DNA from: Streptomyces physcomitrii
Lineage (GTDB): Bacteria; Actinomycetota; Actinomycetes; Streptomycetales; Streptomycetaceae
Length of the DNA: 64,000 nucleotides
Reading direction: 5' to 3'
NCBI RefSeq assembly: GCF_012273655.1
Contig: NZ_JAAWWP010000011.1
Location: 124,001-188,000, forward strand
Below, one piece after another: positions 32,764 through 41,475 of the stretch. The first letter of the stretch is position 1; each line of letters begins with the position of its first letter. A program made the position numbers and the translations under genes. The notes below the pieces were generated by a model that was not told where the DNA came from, searched no databases, and was given only the letters and a program-made list of their open reading frames with translations.

Positions 32764-33546
32764 ATGGCCGCATTCGCCGAAGGCGTCCCCTGCTGGGTCG
32801 ACGCGATGCTCCCGGACGTGGCGGCGGGCAAGCGCTTCTACGGCGAGATCTTCGGCTGGTCCTTCGGCGAGGCCGCCGGCAAGGAGTACGGCTACCGCAC
32901 CCAGGCGTACCGGGACGGCAAGAATGTCGCCGCGCTCGCCCCCAAGCGGGACGGCCGGATGCCCACGGTGTGGACGGTCTACCTCGCCACCCCGGACGCG
33001 GACGCGCTCACCGCGCGGGTGCTGCGCGCGGGCGGCCGCGTCGTACGGGAGCCGCTGCCGGTCGGGAACTTCGGCACCATGGCGCTCGCCGCCGACCCGG
33101 AGGGCGCCGTCTTCGGGCTGTGGCAGGCCGCCGCCTACCCCGGCTTCGCCCTGCAGCAGGAGCCCGGCTCCTACTGCTGGGCCGAGGTCTGCTCCCGCGA
33201 GGCCGCCGAGGTCGACCCCTTCTACGAGGAGGTCTTCGGCTACACCGCCGCCGATGTCCCCGACGAGGGAGGATCCGACTTCCGCATGTGGTCCCCGGCG
33301 GGGCGGGAGCCGGGCCCCGGGACCGCCGTCGCGGGCCGGGCCCTGGTGGGCGACACGGTGCCCGCCGAGCTGCCCGCCCACTTCCTCGTCTACTTCCGCG
33401 TCGAGGACTGCGACGCGACCGCCGCCTCGGTGGTCCGCCTCGGCGGGCGGATCCGCTCCGCGCCCGTCGACGTCCCGCCGTACGGGCGGATGGCGGTGTT
33501 CGCCGACGACCAGGGAGCGGAGTTCGCGGTCCTTCAGGAGCTGTGA
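32764..33546 (+). CDS. kbpA: VOC-family protein, KbpA (AfsK-binding inhibitor)
   Basis: This 260-residue protein has two glyoxalase/VOC repeats (about 5-120 and 130-258), opening EGVPCWVDAMLPDVAAGKRFYGEIFGWSFGE. In S. coelicolor the protein encoded next to afsK, KbpA, binds unphosphorylated AfsK and inhibits its autophosphorylation. Position, size and fold here agree, so I assign it as KbpA. The conserved metal ligands of true glyoxalases are not evident, which fits a binding role. ATG 32764 has GGGAAGGA upstream; the in-frame GTG at 32734 is less likely. A hairpin and 420 bases separate it from afsK. Confidence 0.8.
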   Translation: MAAFAEGVPCWVDAMLPDVAAGKRFYGEIFGWSFGEAAGKEYGYRTQAYRDGKNVAALAPKRDGRMPTVWTVYLATPDADALTARVLRAGGRVVREPLPVGNFGTMALAADPEGAVFGLWQAAAYPGFALQQEPGSYCWAEVCSREAAEVDPFYEEVFGYTAADVPDEGGSDFRMWSPAGREPGPGTAVAGRALVGDTVPAELPAHFLVYFRVEDCDATAASVVRLGGRIRSAPVDVPPYGRMAVFADDQGAEFAVLQEL

Positions 33547-33965
33547 GGCGCCGGACGGCGGCGGCGGGGGCCCGGATCCGGGGCGGAGCAACGGGGGCAA
33601 TCCGCCGGAAGAGGGTCCGGACTCCGTTATTCCGGCCCGGACCCCGGCATTCCGTCGCCGCTTCTCCATCGGATCTGCACGTCCGTGGCGGGATTCCGGG
33701 GGCAATCTGGGACGAGGTGCCGCGGCCCCGGTGGCGGGACAGGGGTGCGGGTGGCGCGTCTGAAAGACCCCGTACCTGCAAGAACGCGGAGATTTCGCGG
33801 GCGGCGGCGCGTATTTTGTCCCGAGACACCCCGGTCCTGACCCGGGTTCGCAAGACGGGGGCCGGACAGGAAGAATCGGGGTGCGTTCCGCCGCGGGCTT
33901 CGGTGGTGAGACGCTGCACGGGTTGCAACCAGAGAAAGCGACCCGAACGGGGAGGTGGCAGGCAC
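33547..33965. other. Leader and promoter region of afsK
   Basis: These 419 bases contain no gene. A hairpin near 33613 may end kbpA transcription. The remainder up to the afsK ribosome site is less GC-rich and presumably carries the afsK promoter, but I found no clear -35/-10 pair. Confidence 0.5.
33613..33644 (+). terminator. Hairpin downstream of kbpA
   Basis: GGGTCCGG (33613-33620) pairs with CCGGACCC (33637-33644) across a 16-base loop, 67 bases after the kbpA stop. There is no T-run. It would separate kbpA from afsK transcription, at least partly. Confidence 0.4.
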
Positions 33966-36362
33966 GTGGTCGATCAGCTGACGCAGCAGGATCCGAGACG
34001 GATCGGTCCGTTCGAGGTCCTCGGGCGGCTCGGAGCCGGCGGCATGGGGCTGGTCTATCTCGCGCGCTCGGCTTCCGGCCGCCGGGTCGCGATCAAGACG
34101 GTCAGGACCGAGCTCGCCGAGGACCAGCTCTTCCGGGTCCGCTTCACCCGCGAGGTCGAGGCCGCCCGCGCCGTCTCCGGCTTCTACACCGCCGCGGTCG
34201 TCGACGCCGACCCCCGCGCCGCCGTCCCCTGGCTCGCCACCGCCTACGTACCCGCGCCCTCGCTAGAGGAAATAGTGAACGAGTGCGGGCCGCTCCCGGC
34301 CCAGGCCGTACGGTGGCTGGCCGCCGGTATCGCCGAGGCGCTCCAGTCGATCCACGGCGCCGGTCTGGTCCACCGGGACCTGAAACCCTCGAACGTCCTC
34401 GTCGTCGAGGACGGCCCCCGCGTGATCGACTTCGGCATCGCCTCGGGTGTCTCGAACACGCGCCTGACCATGACCAACGTCGCCGTCGGCACCCCGGCCT
34501 ACATGTCGCCGGAGCAGGCCAAGGACTCCCGCAGCGTGACCGGGGCCAGCGATGTGTTCTCGCTCGGCTCCACCCTGGTCTTCGCGGCCACCGGGCACGC
34601 CCCCTACCACGGGGCCAACCCGGTCGAGACCGTGTTCATGCTGCTGCGCGAGGGCCCCGACCTGAAGGGCCTGCCGGAGGAACTGCGGCCGCTGATGGAT
34701 GCCTGCATGGGCATGGAGGCCGCCGACCGCCCGAGCCCGGCCGACCTCCAGGCCCAGCTGGCCCCGCACCTGTTCGCCTCCGGTTCCGACGACAGTGGCA
34801 CCGCCTCCGCCTGGCTGCCGGAGCAGGCGGTGGCCCTCATCGAGTCCCGCCGCGGGGGCCGCCCCGCGGTGAAGCCCGCGGCGGCGCACGGCCACGGCGG
34901 CAAGGCGAGCCCGGCCACGGCGCCCCCGCCTCCGCCGCCCTCGCACGCCCCGCAGGTGCCCGCGCGCGCCCACGAGTCCGTCCACGCGCAGGCGCCCGCC
35001 TACGCCCCCGCACCCGCCCACGCTCCCGGGCACTCCCCGGACGCCGCCCCCGTGCATCTCGCGGGCGCCCGGGTGCCCATCGGCCCCGGGCCGCGGGCGG
35101 CCGAGGCCCGGGCCGCCGCCGTCGGGGCGCCGCCCGTCGAGGCGGGTCTCGCCGGTTCCTGGTCGCGCGGCCAGGCGGGCCAGGCCCATGGCGCCGAGCC
35201 CGCGGTGCCCGGCCCCGCCCCCGCCGTGGACGCGGGCGGCACCTGGCGGCCCTGGCGCTTCCGGATGTCCAACGACGTCTGGGGCACCCCCGCCGTCGCC
35301 GGCGACCTCGTCTACGTCACCTCCTTCGAGGTGCACGCCCTCGACGTCGGCACCGGCCGCCGCCGCTTCAAGACCCGGGACGTCGCCTGGTCCATGGCGG
35401 TCGCGGGCGGCCGGATCCACGCCTCGGACGGCCCCACCCTCTACGCCCTGGACGCCCGCGAGGGCTCCGAGCTCTGGCGGCTGACCACCGACGCCTGGGT
35501 CTACTCCCTCCAGGCGGACCGCGGCACCGTGGTCACCGGCACCCGGGGCGGCGGCATCCAGGCCTGGGAGGCCTCCAACGGCCAGAAGCTGTGGGAGATC
35601 ACCGGGGCGCAGACCGACTTCGAGACCCCCGAGGCCGGTCCCGCCGTCCACGACGGCACGGTCTACGTCTGGCAGGACGCCCGGCTGCGCGCCCTGGACG
35701 CCCGCACCGGTGACGAGCGCTGGTCGTACCCCATCGGCGACGCCGCCTCCTGCGGCGGAGTCCCGGTCCGCCTGAACCACGCCCCGGACGGCTATGTCTA
35801 CGTAGCCGCCGGTACCCGGGCCCTCGCCCTGGACATCGCGCAGGGCCACGTCCGCTGGCACTTCGAGGCACCCGCGGTCTTCCTCAGCCCGCCCGCCTTC
35901 GCCCCCGGGCCCGCGGTCACCGGCGGCGGCGTCTACCTCGCCGACTACCTGGGCACGGTCTACGCCCTGGACGCCACCGACGGCCGCGACCGCTGGCGCA
36001 TCGCCACCGAGTCCCGCTCCTCGGTGGAGCCGGTGCTGGTCGCGGGCGGCCATGTCCACGTGGGCAGCGGAAAGGGCCTCTACACCCTGGACGCGGTCAC
36101 CGGCACCCCCAAGTGGCGCTTCCAGGCGGGCGGCGAGGTGGTCGGCACCCCGGTGGTCGCCGAGGGCCGGATCCACTTCGGCTCCACGGACCACCTCCTC
36201 TACACCCTGAAGGCCGACGACGGCCGCCTGCGCTGGAAGCTGGCCACCGGCGGCGAGATCACCGGGGCACCGGTCGTCGAGGCCGGAGTCGTCTACGCCT
36301 GCAGCAAGGACCGGTGCGTGTACGCACTGGACGCGGAGAAGGGGACGGGGACGCGGGGGTAG
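33966..36362 (+). CDS. afsK: Serine/threonine protein kinase AfsK
   Basis: This 798-residue kinase has an N-terminal catalytic domain (14-275) with GAGGMG loop, Lys44 in VAIK, HRDLKPSN (Asp139) and DFG (155-157). Thr168 in the activation segment TRLTMTN is at exactly the autophosphorylation position known for S. coelicolor AfsK. A low-complexity linker (about 290-430) leads to a PQQ-like beta-propeller (about 435-798), with repeats of the form VYALDAxxGxxxWR. AfsK phosphorylates AfsR. It has no transmembrane helix and associates with the inner membrane face. GTG 33966 follows GGAGG. Length nearly equals the S. coelicolor protein. Confidence 0.97.
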   Translation: MVDQLTQQDPRRIGPFEVLGRLGAGGMGLVYLARSASGRRVAIKTVRTELAEDQLFRVRFTREVEAARAVSGFYTAAVVDADPRAAVPWLATAYVPAPSLEEIVNECGPLPAQAVRWLAAGIAEALQSIHGAGLVHRDLKPSNVLVVEDGPRVIDFGIASGVSNTRLTMTNVAVGTPAYMSPEQAKDSRSVTGASDVFSLGSTLVFAATGHAPYHGANPVETVFMLLREGPDLKGLPEELRPLMDACMGMEAADRPSPADLQAQLAPHLFASGSDDSGTASAWLPEQAVALIESRRGGRPAVKPAAAHGHGGKASPATAPPPPPPSHAPQVPARAHESVHAQAPAYAPAPAHAPGHSPDAAPVHLAGARVPIGPGPRAAEARAAAVGAPPVEAGLAGSWSRGQAGQAHGAEPAVPGPAPAVDAGGTWRPWRFRMSNDVWGTPAVAGDLVYVTSFEVHALDVGTGRRRFKTRDVAWSMAVAGGRIHASDGPTLYALDAREGSELWRLTTDAWVYSLQADRGTVVTGTRGGGIQAWEASNGQKLWEITGAQTDFETPEAGPAVHDGTVYVWQDARLRALDARTGDERWSYPIGDAASCGGVPVRLNHAPDGYVYVAAGTRALALDIAQGHVRWHFEAPAVFLSPPAFAPGPAVTGGGVYLADYLGTVYALDATDGRDRWRIATESRSSVEPVLVAGGHVHVGSGKGLYTLDAVTGTPKWRFQAGGEVVGTPVVAEGRIHFGSTDHLLYTLKADDGRLRWKLATGGEITGAPVVEAGVVYACSKDRCVYALDAEKGTGTRG

Positions 36363-36435
36363 GCAGCCGCACCCTGGGCAGCACCGACGAGCAGATGCTC
36401 CAGCTCCTGGAGCCGTACGCCGCGGGCAGCCCGGC

Positions 36436-36789
36436 TCATGCTGTCGTCGCCTGCCCCACCGGCAGGCTCTCGCCGAGCAGGATGAGGGTGAACAGGCCGT
36501 AGCGCTCGGTGATGTGGTGCGGGTGCCACGGCGTGGAGCCGGTGCGCTCGGCGATGATCGGCACGGCGAGTTCGGTGCCCACCAGAACGACGAGGGCGAC
36601 GAAGAACGCCGATTCCGGCAGCAGCAGGGAGGCCGGCCGCAGTAGTCGGACGCCGGTGATGCCGCCGGCGTGGATGAGCGTGGCCCGCCGCGCCTGTCCG
36701 GCGGAGCGGGAGGCGCGCAGCCACCGGGCGACCAGGGCCAGGCGCATGACGACGCAGGCGAGGATCAGCACCGAGTAGTCGTGGTCCTC
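36436..36789 (-). pseudogene. Remnant of a low-temperature-requirement A (LtrA) membrane protein gene
   Basis: The minus-strand frame encodes about 117 residues of LtrA-family sequence: EDHDYSVLILACVVMRLALVARWLRAS at the front, VGTELAVPIIAERTGSTPWHPHHITERYGLFTLILLGES at the end. The last part is the LtrA hallmark. The first two helices and the entire second half (normally about 390 residues in total) are missing. The frame ends in a stop soon after LGES, and no start or ribosome site is present. It is therefore a truncated relic, lying between afsK and the hydrolase operon. Confidence 0.75.
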
Positions 36790-36970
36790 GAAGGCCGGGG
36801 TGCCCGGTTCCGGGCCGGGGTGCCCGGTTCCGGACGCTTGCCGTACGGGGTGGCGGCGACGGGGACGACCTGACCGTTCGCACCGGCAGACCGGACTGGT
36901 GAGGGCGGGCAGAACAGGCCGTGCGGTCCGGGGCGTCACCCGCCCCGGACCGCTGCACGCATCCGGGGCC

Positions 36971-37351
36971 TCACTCCTCGGGGACCACCTCCAGGGTGTT
37001 GCGGCGCACGGGCTCGGTCGACATCGTCACCGAGTACTCGCTGTCGGCGTACTTCTCCAGGTAGGAGGCGTCGACGGCCCGGTTGGTCTCCTCGTCGTCG
37101 GGGTCGACGGGCACGAAGCGCACAGGCTTGTCGACCCCGCCGGCCGAGATCCGGCCCCGGCCGGTCTTCAGGGCCGGCCCGTACCACTTCCCCTGCGTGC
37201 CGTTGTAGGAGCGGATGAAGATCCGGTCCCCGACGGGCACGGACCAGATGTCGACGGTCTTGGGGGTGGTTCCGTCGGGCAGGGCCGCCCCGACGGTGAA
37301 GTAGGTCTCGGCGTTGATGCGCTCGAGCTCATCCGGGGTCCAAACGGCCAT
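36971..37351 (-). CDS. DUF2255-family protein
   Basis: This 126-residue protein (MAVWTPDELERINAETYFTVGA...) resembles DUF2255, a small beta-barrel group reminiscent of the flavin-reductase / PPOX split barrel. GRGRISAGGVDKPVRFVPV and a late YLEKYADSEYSV stretch are the recognisable parts. No cofactor motif is certain. ATG 37351 follows AGGAAG by about eight bases. It is the third gene of a probable operon with the two hydrolases, 73 bases after the second. It may act with them on the same compound; that is inference. Confidence 0.7.
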   Translation of the reverse strand: MAVWTPDELERINAETYFTVGAALPDGTTPKTVDIWSVPVGDRIFIRSYNGTQGKWYGPALKTGRGRISAGGVDKPVRFVPVDPDDEETNRAVDASYLEKYADSEYSVTMSTEPVRRNTLEVVPEE

Positions 37352-37424
37352 GGCCGGTCTTCCTTTCGCGTCTGCGGTCATGCTGCCCCGCATGGTCGGT
37401 GCGGGGCGGCGACGACTGCCCGGG

Positions 37425-38339
37425 TCAGAGCTTGTCGGCGAAGAAGGGGCCGAGCTTGCTGACGGCCTCGGCGACCTCCTTCTCGCCGTCGTAGAGCTCC
37501 ATGTGGTTCGATCCCTCGACGACGTGGAATGACTTGTCCTTGCTCGCGGCGCGCGCGAACAGGTCATCGCTCATCCACTTCGATCCGGCCTCGCTGCCCG
37601 CGACGACCAGCAGCGGCTGCGTGAGGAACGCCTCGGCCTTGTGGAAGGCGTCGTAGGTGATGATCTGGCTCAGGCTGCGCGCGGTCATGAAGCCCGGCGC
37701 GTTGGGGTGCTCGCAACGCGGCGTGTGGTAGTACTCCCACGCCTGGCGCAGCTCCTCGTTCGGCGCGTCTTCCTCGCGCATCGGTGCGAGCGGGAAGGGG
37801 TTGTCCTTGCCCTGGACATCGGTGGTGCGGGCTTCGGCGCCCATCGCGAGCAGGGGTGCGGCGTCGGCGTCGGCGACGTCGTTCATCCAGCCGTTGCGGA
37901 ACATCTGGCCGATGTTGACGAGGCTCACGGTGCCCACGGCCTTGATGCGGGGGTCGTCGATCGCGGCGTTCGCGGTGTAGCCGGCCCCGGCACAGATGCC
38001 CATCGCGCCGATGCGGCTGCTGTCCACGTAGTCGAGCGTGGTCAGGTAGTCGACCACGGCGCTGACGTCCTCGGTGCGGATGTGCGGGTTCTCCAGCTGT
38101 CGCGGCTCCCCGGTGCTCGCGCCCTGGAACGAGGCGTCGTAGGCGACGGTCACGAAGCCGTGCTCGGCGAGCTTGCCCGCGTACAGGCCGGCGGCCTGCT
38201 CCTTCACTCCGCCGCCCGGGTGGGAGACGACGATCGCCGGGTGGGTCTTCGACGCGTCGAAGCCTTCCGGGAAGTTGATCACCGCGGCGAGGGTGGTGCC
38301 GTAGCCGTTGAGGGTCTTGATGCTGATGTTCTCGCTCAT
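37425..38339 (-). CDS. Alpha/beta hydrolase with Cys nucleophile (dienelactone-hydrolase-like)
   Basis: This 304-residue hydrolase has HPGGGVKEQ as the oxyanion region, GICAGAGY as the nucleophile elbow (Cys in place of Ser) and GSNHMELYDGE with the catalytic His. Cys nucleophiles are typical of dienelactone hydrolases and of a poorly studied clade often annotated as xylan esterase-like. It has no signal peptide. Its start lies 46 bases after the stop of a clear paralogue (38386-39324), pointing to a tandem duplication. Both are probably transcribed from a promoter shared with the divergent XRE gene. Confidence 0.85.
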   Translation of the reverse strand: MSENISIKTLNGYGTTLAAVINFPEGFDASKTHPAIVVSHPGGGVKEQAAGLYAGKLAEHGFVTVAYDASFQGASTGEPRQLENPHIRTEDVSAVVDYLTTLDYVDSSRIGAMGICAGAGYTANAAIDDPRIKAVGTVSLVNIGQMFRNGWMNDVADADAAPLLAMGAEARTTDVQGKDNPFPLAPMREEDAPNEELRQAWEYYHTPRCEHPNAPGFMTARSLSQIITYDAFHKAEAFLTQPLLVVAGSEAGSKWMSDDLFARAASKDKSFHVVEGSNHMELYDGEKEVAEAVSKLGPFFADKL

Positions 38340-38385
38340 GATTTTCCTCGGGTCTGCTGTCGAATGGGTTTCTGGGCGGCCTGGC

Positions 38386-39324
38386 TCACAGGTGGGCGCC
38401 GAAGAATTCCGTCGCGGCTTCGACGGCCTGGCGCGTCGGCTCCGGCCGGTCGTAGAGGTCGTAGTGCGAGGTGTCCTCCACGACGAGGAGCCGCTTGTCC
38501 TTCGAGGTGGCGCGGCCGTAGATCTCCTGGCCGTCGCGGTAGGCGCCGAACCCGCCGGGCTTGTCGCCGATCACGACCAGCAGCGGCCGGGTGAGCAGCC
38601 GCTCGGCGCCGGAGAACGCGTCCCAGCCGATCGCCGCCGCGCGACGCGACAGCACCGCGCTCGTGGCACCGCCCGCGCTCTGCCCCCGGCCGGTCTTGTA
38701 GTAGTCCGTGGCCTCCAGCACGTCGATGTCCGTCAGCCCCGCCTCCCGTCCGGCCTCGACCGAGACGGGCAGGAGGTCGTCGACCCGCGGATCCGCGCCG
38801 CGTGCCTCGGCGGTGCGCTGCGCCGCCATCTGCTCCAGAGCGCCGATCGGGTCGTAGCCGCTGAACGACTCGCGGCTGAGACGCCCGAAGTTCACGCCGG
38901 TGATGCTGGTGACGGCCTTGATCCGGCGGTCGGTCATGGTCGCGTTGATGACGTAGCCGCCACCCCCGCAGACCCCGATCCCGCCGATGCGGTCCGCATC
39001 GACGTACGGGAGCGTCACGAGGTGGTCGACCGCGACGCGGACGTCTTCCACGCGCTGCGCGGGATCCTCGATCAGGCGCGGCTGCCCGCCGCTCTCACCC
39101 TGGTGACTGGCGTCGAAGACCAGCACCACGTAGCCGGCCTCCGCCAGCGCCTTCGCGTACACGTTGCCGGCGGTCTGTTCCTTGCAGCTGCCGATCGGGT
39201 GAACGCTCACGATCGCCGGACAGGAGCCGTTCTCGTCGAAATCCGCGGGGAGGTGGAGGATTCCCGCCAGGTCCCAGGCCATTCCCGGGGAACGGAAGCT
39301 CACGCGCTCGGTCCGTTCGGTCAT
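38386..39324 (-). CDS. Alpha/beta hydrolase with Cys nucleophile, paralogue of the next gene
   Basis: This 312-residue protein shares the layout of the following gene: HPIGSCKEQTAG, then DASHQGESGGQPR, then GVCGGGGY as nucleophile elbow with Cys, and TSHYDLYDRPE holding the His. ATG 39324 has a near-consensus ribosome site AGGAGG five bases upstream, so it is well translated. It is the first gene of the operon. The 177-base divergent region to the XRE gene contains two palindromes. The substrate is not known. Confidence 0.85.
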   Translation of the reverse strand: MTERTERVSFRSPGMAWDLAGILHLPADFDENGSCPAIVSVHPIGSCKEQTAGNVYAKALAEAGYVVLVFDASHQGESGGQPRLIEDPAQRVEDVRVAVDHLVTLPYVDADRIGGIGVCGGGGYVINATMTDRRIKAVTSITGVNFGRLSRESFSGYDPIGALEQMAAQRTAEARGADPRVDDLLPVSVEAGREAGLTDIDVLEATDYYKTGRGQSAGGATSAVLSRRAAAIGWDAFSGAERLLTRPLLVVIGDKPGGFGAYRDGQEIYGRATSKDKRLLVVEDTSHYDLYDRPEPTRQAVEAATEFFGAHL

Positions 39325-39405
39325 GATTCCTCCTGGCTGTCCCACTCATCGTCGTCCGGGAGCCGGGTCGGCGCCCGTCGGCTCTTACGACATCAACAGT
39401 GGGCG

Positions 39406-39419
39406 CCCTCGACCGAGGG
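39406..39419. promoter_or_regulatory. Palindrome 1 in the hydrolase/XRE divergent region
   Basis: CCCTCG-AC-CGAGGG is a perfect 6-bp inverted repeat, 82 bases upstream of the hydrolase start. It shares CCTCG with the second palindrome at 39437. Confidence 0.45.
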
Positions 39420-39436
39420 TGGAAGGTTGCGACAGA

Positions 39437-39455
39437 ACCCCCCTCGAAGGGGGGT
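39437..39455. promoter_or_regulatory. Palindrome 2 in the hydrolase/XRE divergent region
   Basis: ACCCCCCT-CGA-AGGGGGGT, eight base pairs with a 3-base centre, 47 bases before the XRE start. A TAGCGT -10 for the XRE gene follows at 39490-39495. Together with palindrome 1 it is a likely XRE operator. Confidence 0.5.
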
Positions 39456-39501
39456 CCGGCGGAACCTGGCCCCTGGCCCCGATCGCCCATAGCGTGAGGT
39501 C

Positions 39502-40383
39502 ATGGCACCGAAGGACGAGCGCGTACGGGACTTCCTGACCACCCGCCGCGCCAAGATCACCCCCGACATGGCCGGCATCCCGAAGGGCGGCGGAGCGCGC
39601 CGCGTCCCCGGTCTGCGCCGGGAGGAGGTCGCGATGCTCTCCGGCGTCTCGGTCGACTACTACACCCGGATCGAGAAAGGCGACCTGACAGGGGTCTCCG
39701 ACGAGGTCCTCGACGTCCTTGCCCGCGCCCTGCAGCTGACCGATGACGAGAGCGCCTACCTCTACGACCTCGCCCGCACCGCGCGCCGGCCCTCGCGGGC
39801 GAGGAGGCGGCCGAAAGCCACGGCGGGCGTGCCGCAGCAGGTGCAGCTGCTCATCGACGCGATGAGTGACATCCCCGTCATCGCCCTGAGCAAGAGGCTC
39901 GACGTCCTCGCGTCGAACGCTCTCGGCCGGGCCCTGTTCGACATGGCCTTCACCAGCCCGACCCGGCGCTCCTCAGCCTCCCCGCCGAACCTGGCCTCCG
40001 TCGTCTTCCTCGACCCCGCCGCGGCCACGTTCTACGACGACCTCGACAACGCGGCTGCCACCTGCGTGCGCATCCTCCGTGCCCAGGCCGGCGCGACACC
40101 GCACGACAAGCAGCTGATACAGCTCGTCGGCGAGCTGTCCACGCGAAGCACCGACTTCAGATCCCGCTGGGCCGCTCACGATGTCGGCGTCCACCGCGCG
40201 GGCCGGAAGACCCTCCACCACCACCAGGTCGGAGAGCTCATCCTGGGCTTCGAGGAACTGACCCTCGACTCCTCTCCCTCCATCACCCTGTCCGCGTACA
40301 TCGCCGAGCCCGCCTCGCCCACCGCCGAGCGCCTGCAACTGCTGGCCACCTGGGCAGCGACGACCGCAGCGGCGCACCCGTGA
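39502..40383 (+). CDS. XRE-family regulator with MmyB-like ligand domain
   Basis: This 293-residue protein starts with an HTH (about 8-75: RREEVAMLSGVSVDYYTRIEKGDL), the standard opening of the MmyB/DUF family of actinobacterial XRE repressors. The C-terminal domain (about 105-285) is the MmyB-like pocket proposed to bind fatty acyl or other small ligands. These regulators usually control a divergent oxidoreductase or hydrolase gene, which fits the adjoining hydrolase operon. A GTGAGG ribosome site precedes ATG 39502, with TAGCGT upstream. Confidence 0.88.
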   Translation: MAPKDERVRDFLTTRRAKITPDMAGIPKGGGARRVPGLRREEVAMLSGVSVDYYTRIEKGDLTGVSDEVLDVLARALQLTDDESAYLYDLARTARRPSRARRRPKATAGVPQQVQLLIDAMSDIPVIALSKRLDVLASNALGRALFDMAFTSPTRRSSASPPNLASVVFLDPAAATFYDDLDNAAATCVRILRAQAGATPHDKQLIQLVGELSTRSTDFRSRWAAHDVGVHRAGRKTLHHHQVGELILGFEELTLDSSPSITLSAYIAEPASPTAERLQLLATWAATTAAAHP

Positions 40384-40635
40384 ATCAGACCGAGCTGCCG
40401 GCCGCCGGGCATGGTGGGGAGGACCAACCCGGTCGCGCCGACGGGTGCCAGAACACTGACGCCGATGATCGGCGGGCGCCAGTCCTCGTACGGTGTCCGT
40501 GGTGGTGGTTTGTGCGCGGGTGGCGCTGCGACCGGGATCATGTCCAGCCGCCCCCGTTCACGGCTGAGCGGCTGCCCCTCGCCCCCTGGTCAGGCCCACC
40601 TGTTCCAGGCGCCCTCGTCAGCGGCGCTGGCGCAC

Positions 40636-41475
40636 TCAGTGGCGCTGATGGGAGCGCCGGTGCCGATTCCGGTGGCCGGAGTCCTGGGGCGGGTGCTCCG
40701 CGGAGGAACCCCAGGTGATGCGGGCGGGCGGGCCGGTGCCCTCGGTGCCCGGCGGGTAGGGGCTCGGCTCGGTCGGCGCGGGGGTGTCGTAGGCGGGCGG
40801 CTGGGCCGCGGGGTAGGTCGCCGTGGGGTGGTCGGGGGAGCCCGGGTAGGGAGCGGTGGGGTGGTCGGGGGCGCCGGGATAGGTGTCGTCGGGGGCGGTC
40901 GGAGCGTAGGGGCTTCCCCACTCCTGTGGCGGGGTCCGGTCGTACGGGGCGTACGGGGTGAACTGCTCGGCGCCGGTGGTGGGTTGGGCGTACCCGGGGC
41001 CGGGTGCGGGGGCGTAGTGGGGCTCGGAGGCGGGGGCGTACCGGGGTTCGCGGGAGGCCCGGCGGCCGCGCATCAGCGCCGCGCCCAGGAAGAGGAGGAC
41101 GCTGCCGCCGAGGGCCATACCGGCGCCGTGGTCGAGGCCGGTTCCGTCACCGGCGACGGTCAGGCTGCCCTGTTCCTGGGCCTGGCGGACCATCCACAGC
41201 GCGGTGAAGCCGAGCACGAGCACTCCGGCCAGGGCGACCAGGAGCCGTGAGCGCAGAATCACCCCGAGGAGGGCGACCACCGCCGCGACGGCGAACGGGA
41301 GGAAGAGCGAACCGAGCAGTACGGCTTCCGCCCCGGAGACACCCGTGCTCGTGAAGAGGTCTTCGAGGCGGAAATCCCGTCCGGGACGGCCGTCGTACCA
41401 GGCACGGAAGGGGCTCCAGACGGCGGCCGTCGCTCCGAGGAGAGCGAGAAACGACCCGAGGATGGTGCGAAGCAT
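40636..41475 (-). CDS. Four-helix membrane protein with Pro/Tyr-rich cytosolic tail
   Basis: This 279-residue protein has transmembrane segments at about 2-20, 49-75, 80-98 and 118-138. A tail of about 130 residues is built from repeated YAP, TAPYPG and PDHPTA motifs. ATG 41475 follows AGGAGGAA, an excellent ribosome site. The function is unknown; the tail suggests a scaffold or kinase substrate. It is divergent from a secreted Asp-rich protein gene and is probably part of the old afs neighbourhood rather than the inserted segment, which I cannot prove from one sequence. Confidence 0.78.
   Translation of the reverse strand: MLRTILGSFLALLGATAAVWSPFRAWYDGRPGRDFRLEDLFTSTGVSGAEAVLLGSLFLPFAVAAVVALLGVILRSRLLVALAGVLVLGFTALWMVRQAQEQGSLTVAGDGTGLDHGAGMALGGSVLLFLGAALMRGRRASREPRYAPASEPHYAPAPGPGYAQPTTGAEQFTPYAPYDRTPPQEWGSPYAPTAPDDTYPGAPDHPTAPYPGSPDHPTATYPAAQPPAYDTPAPTEPSPYPPGTEGTGPPARITWGSSAEHPPQDSGHRNRHRRSHQRH

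Noticed and set aside
40384..40635. Possible gene fragment (minus strand, WRPPIIGVSVLAPVGATGLVLP)
   Set aside because: It looks like a piece of a membrane protein, but I could not assign a family and the open frame has no start; left unannotated.
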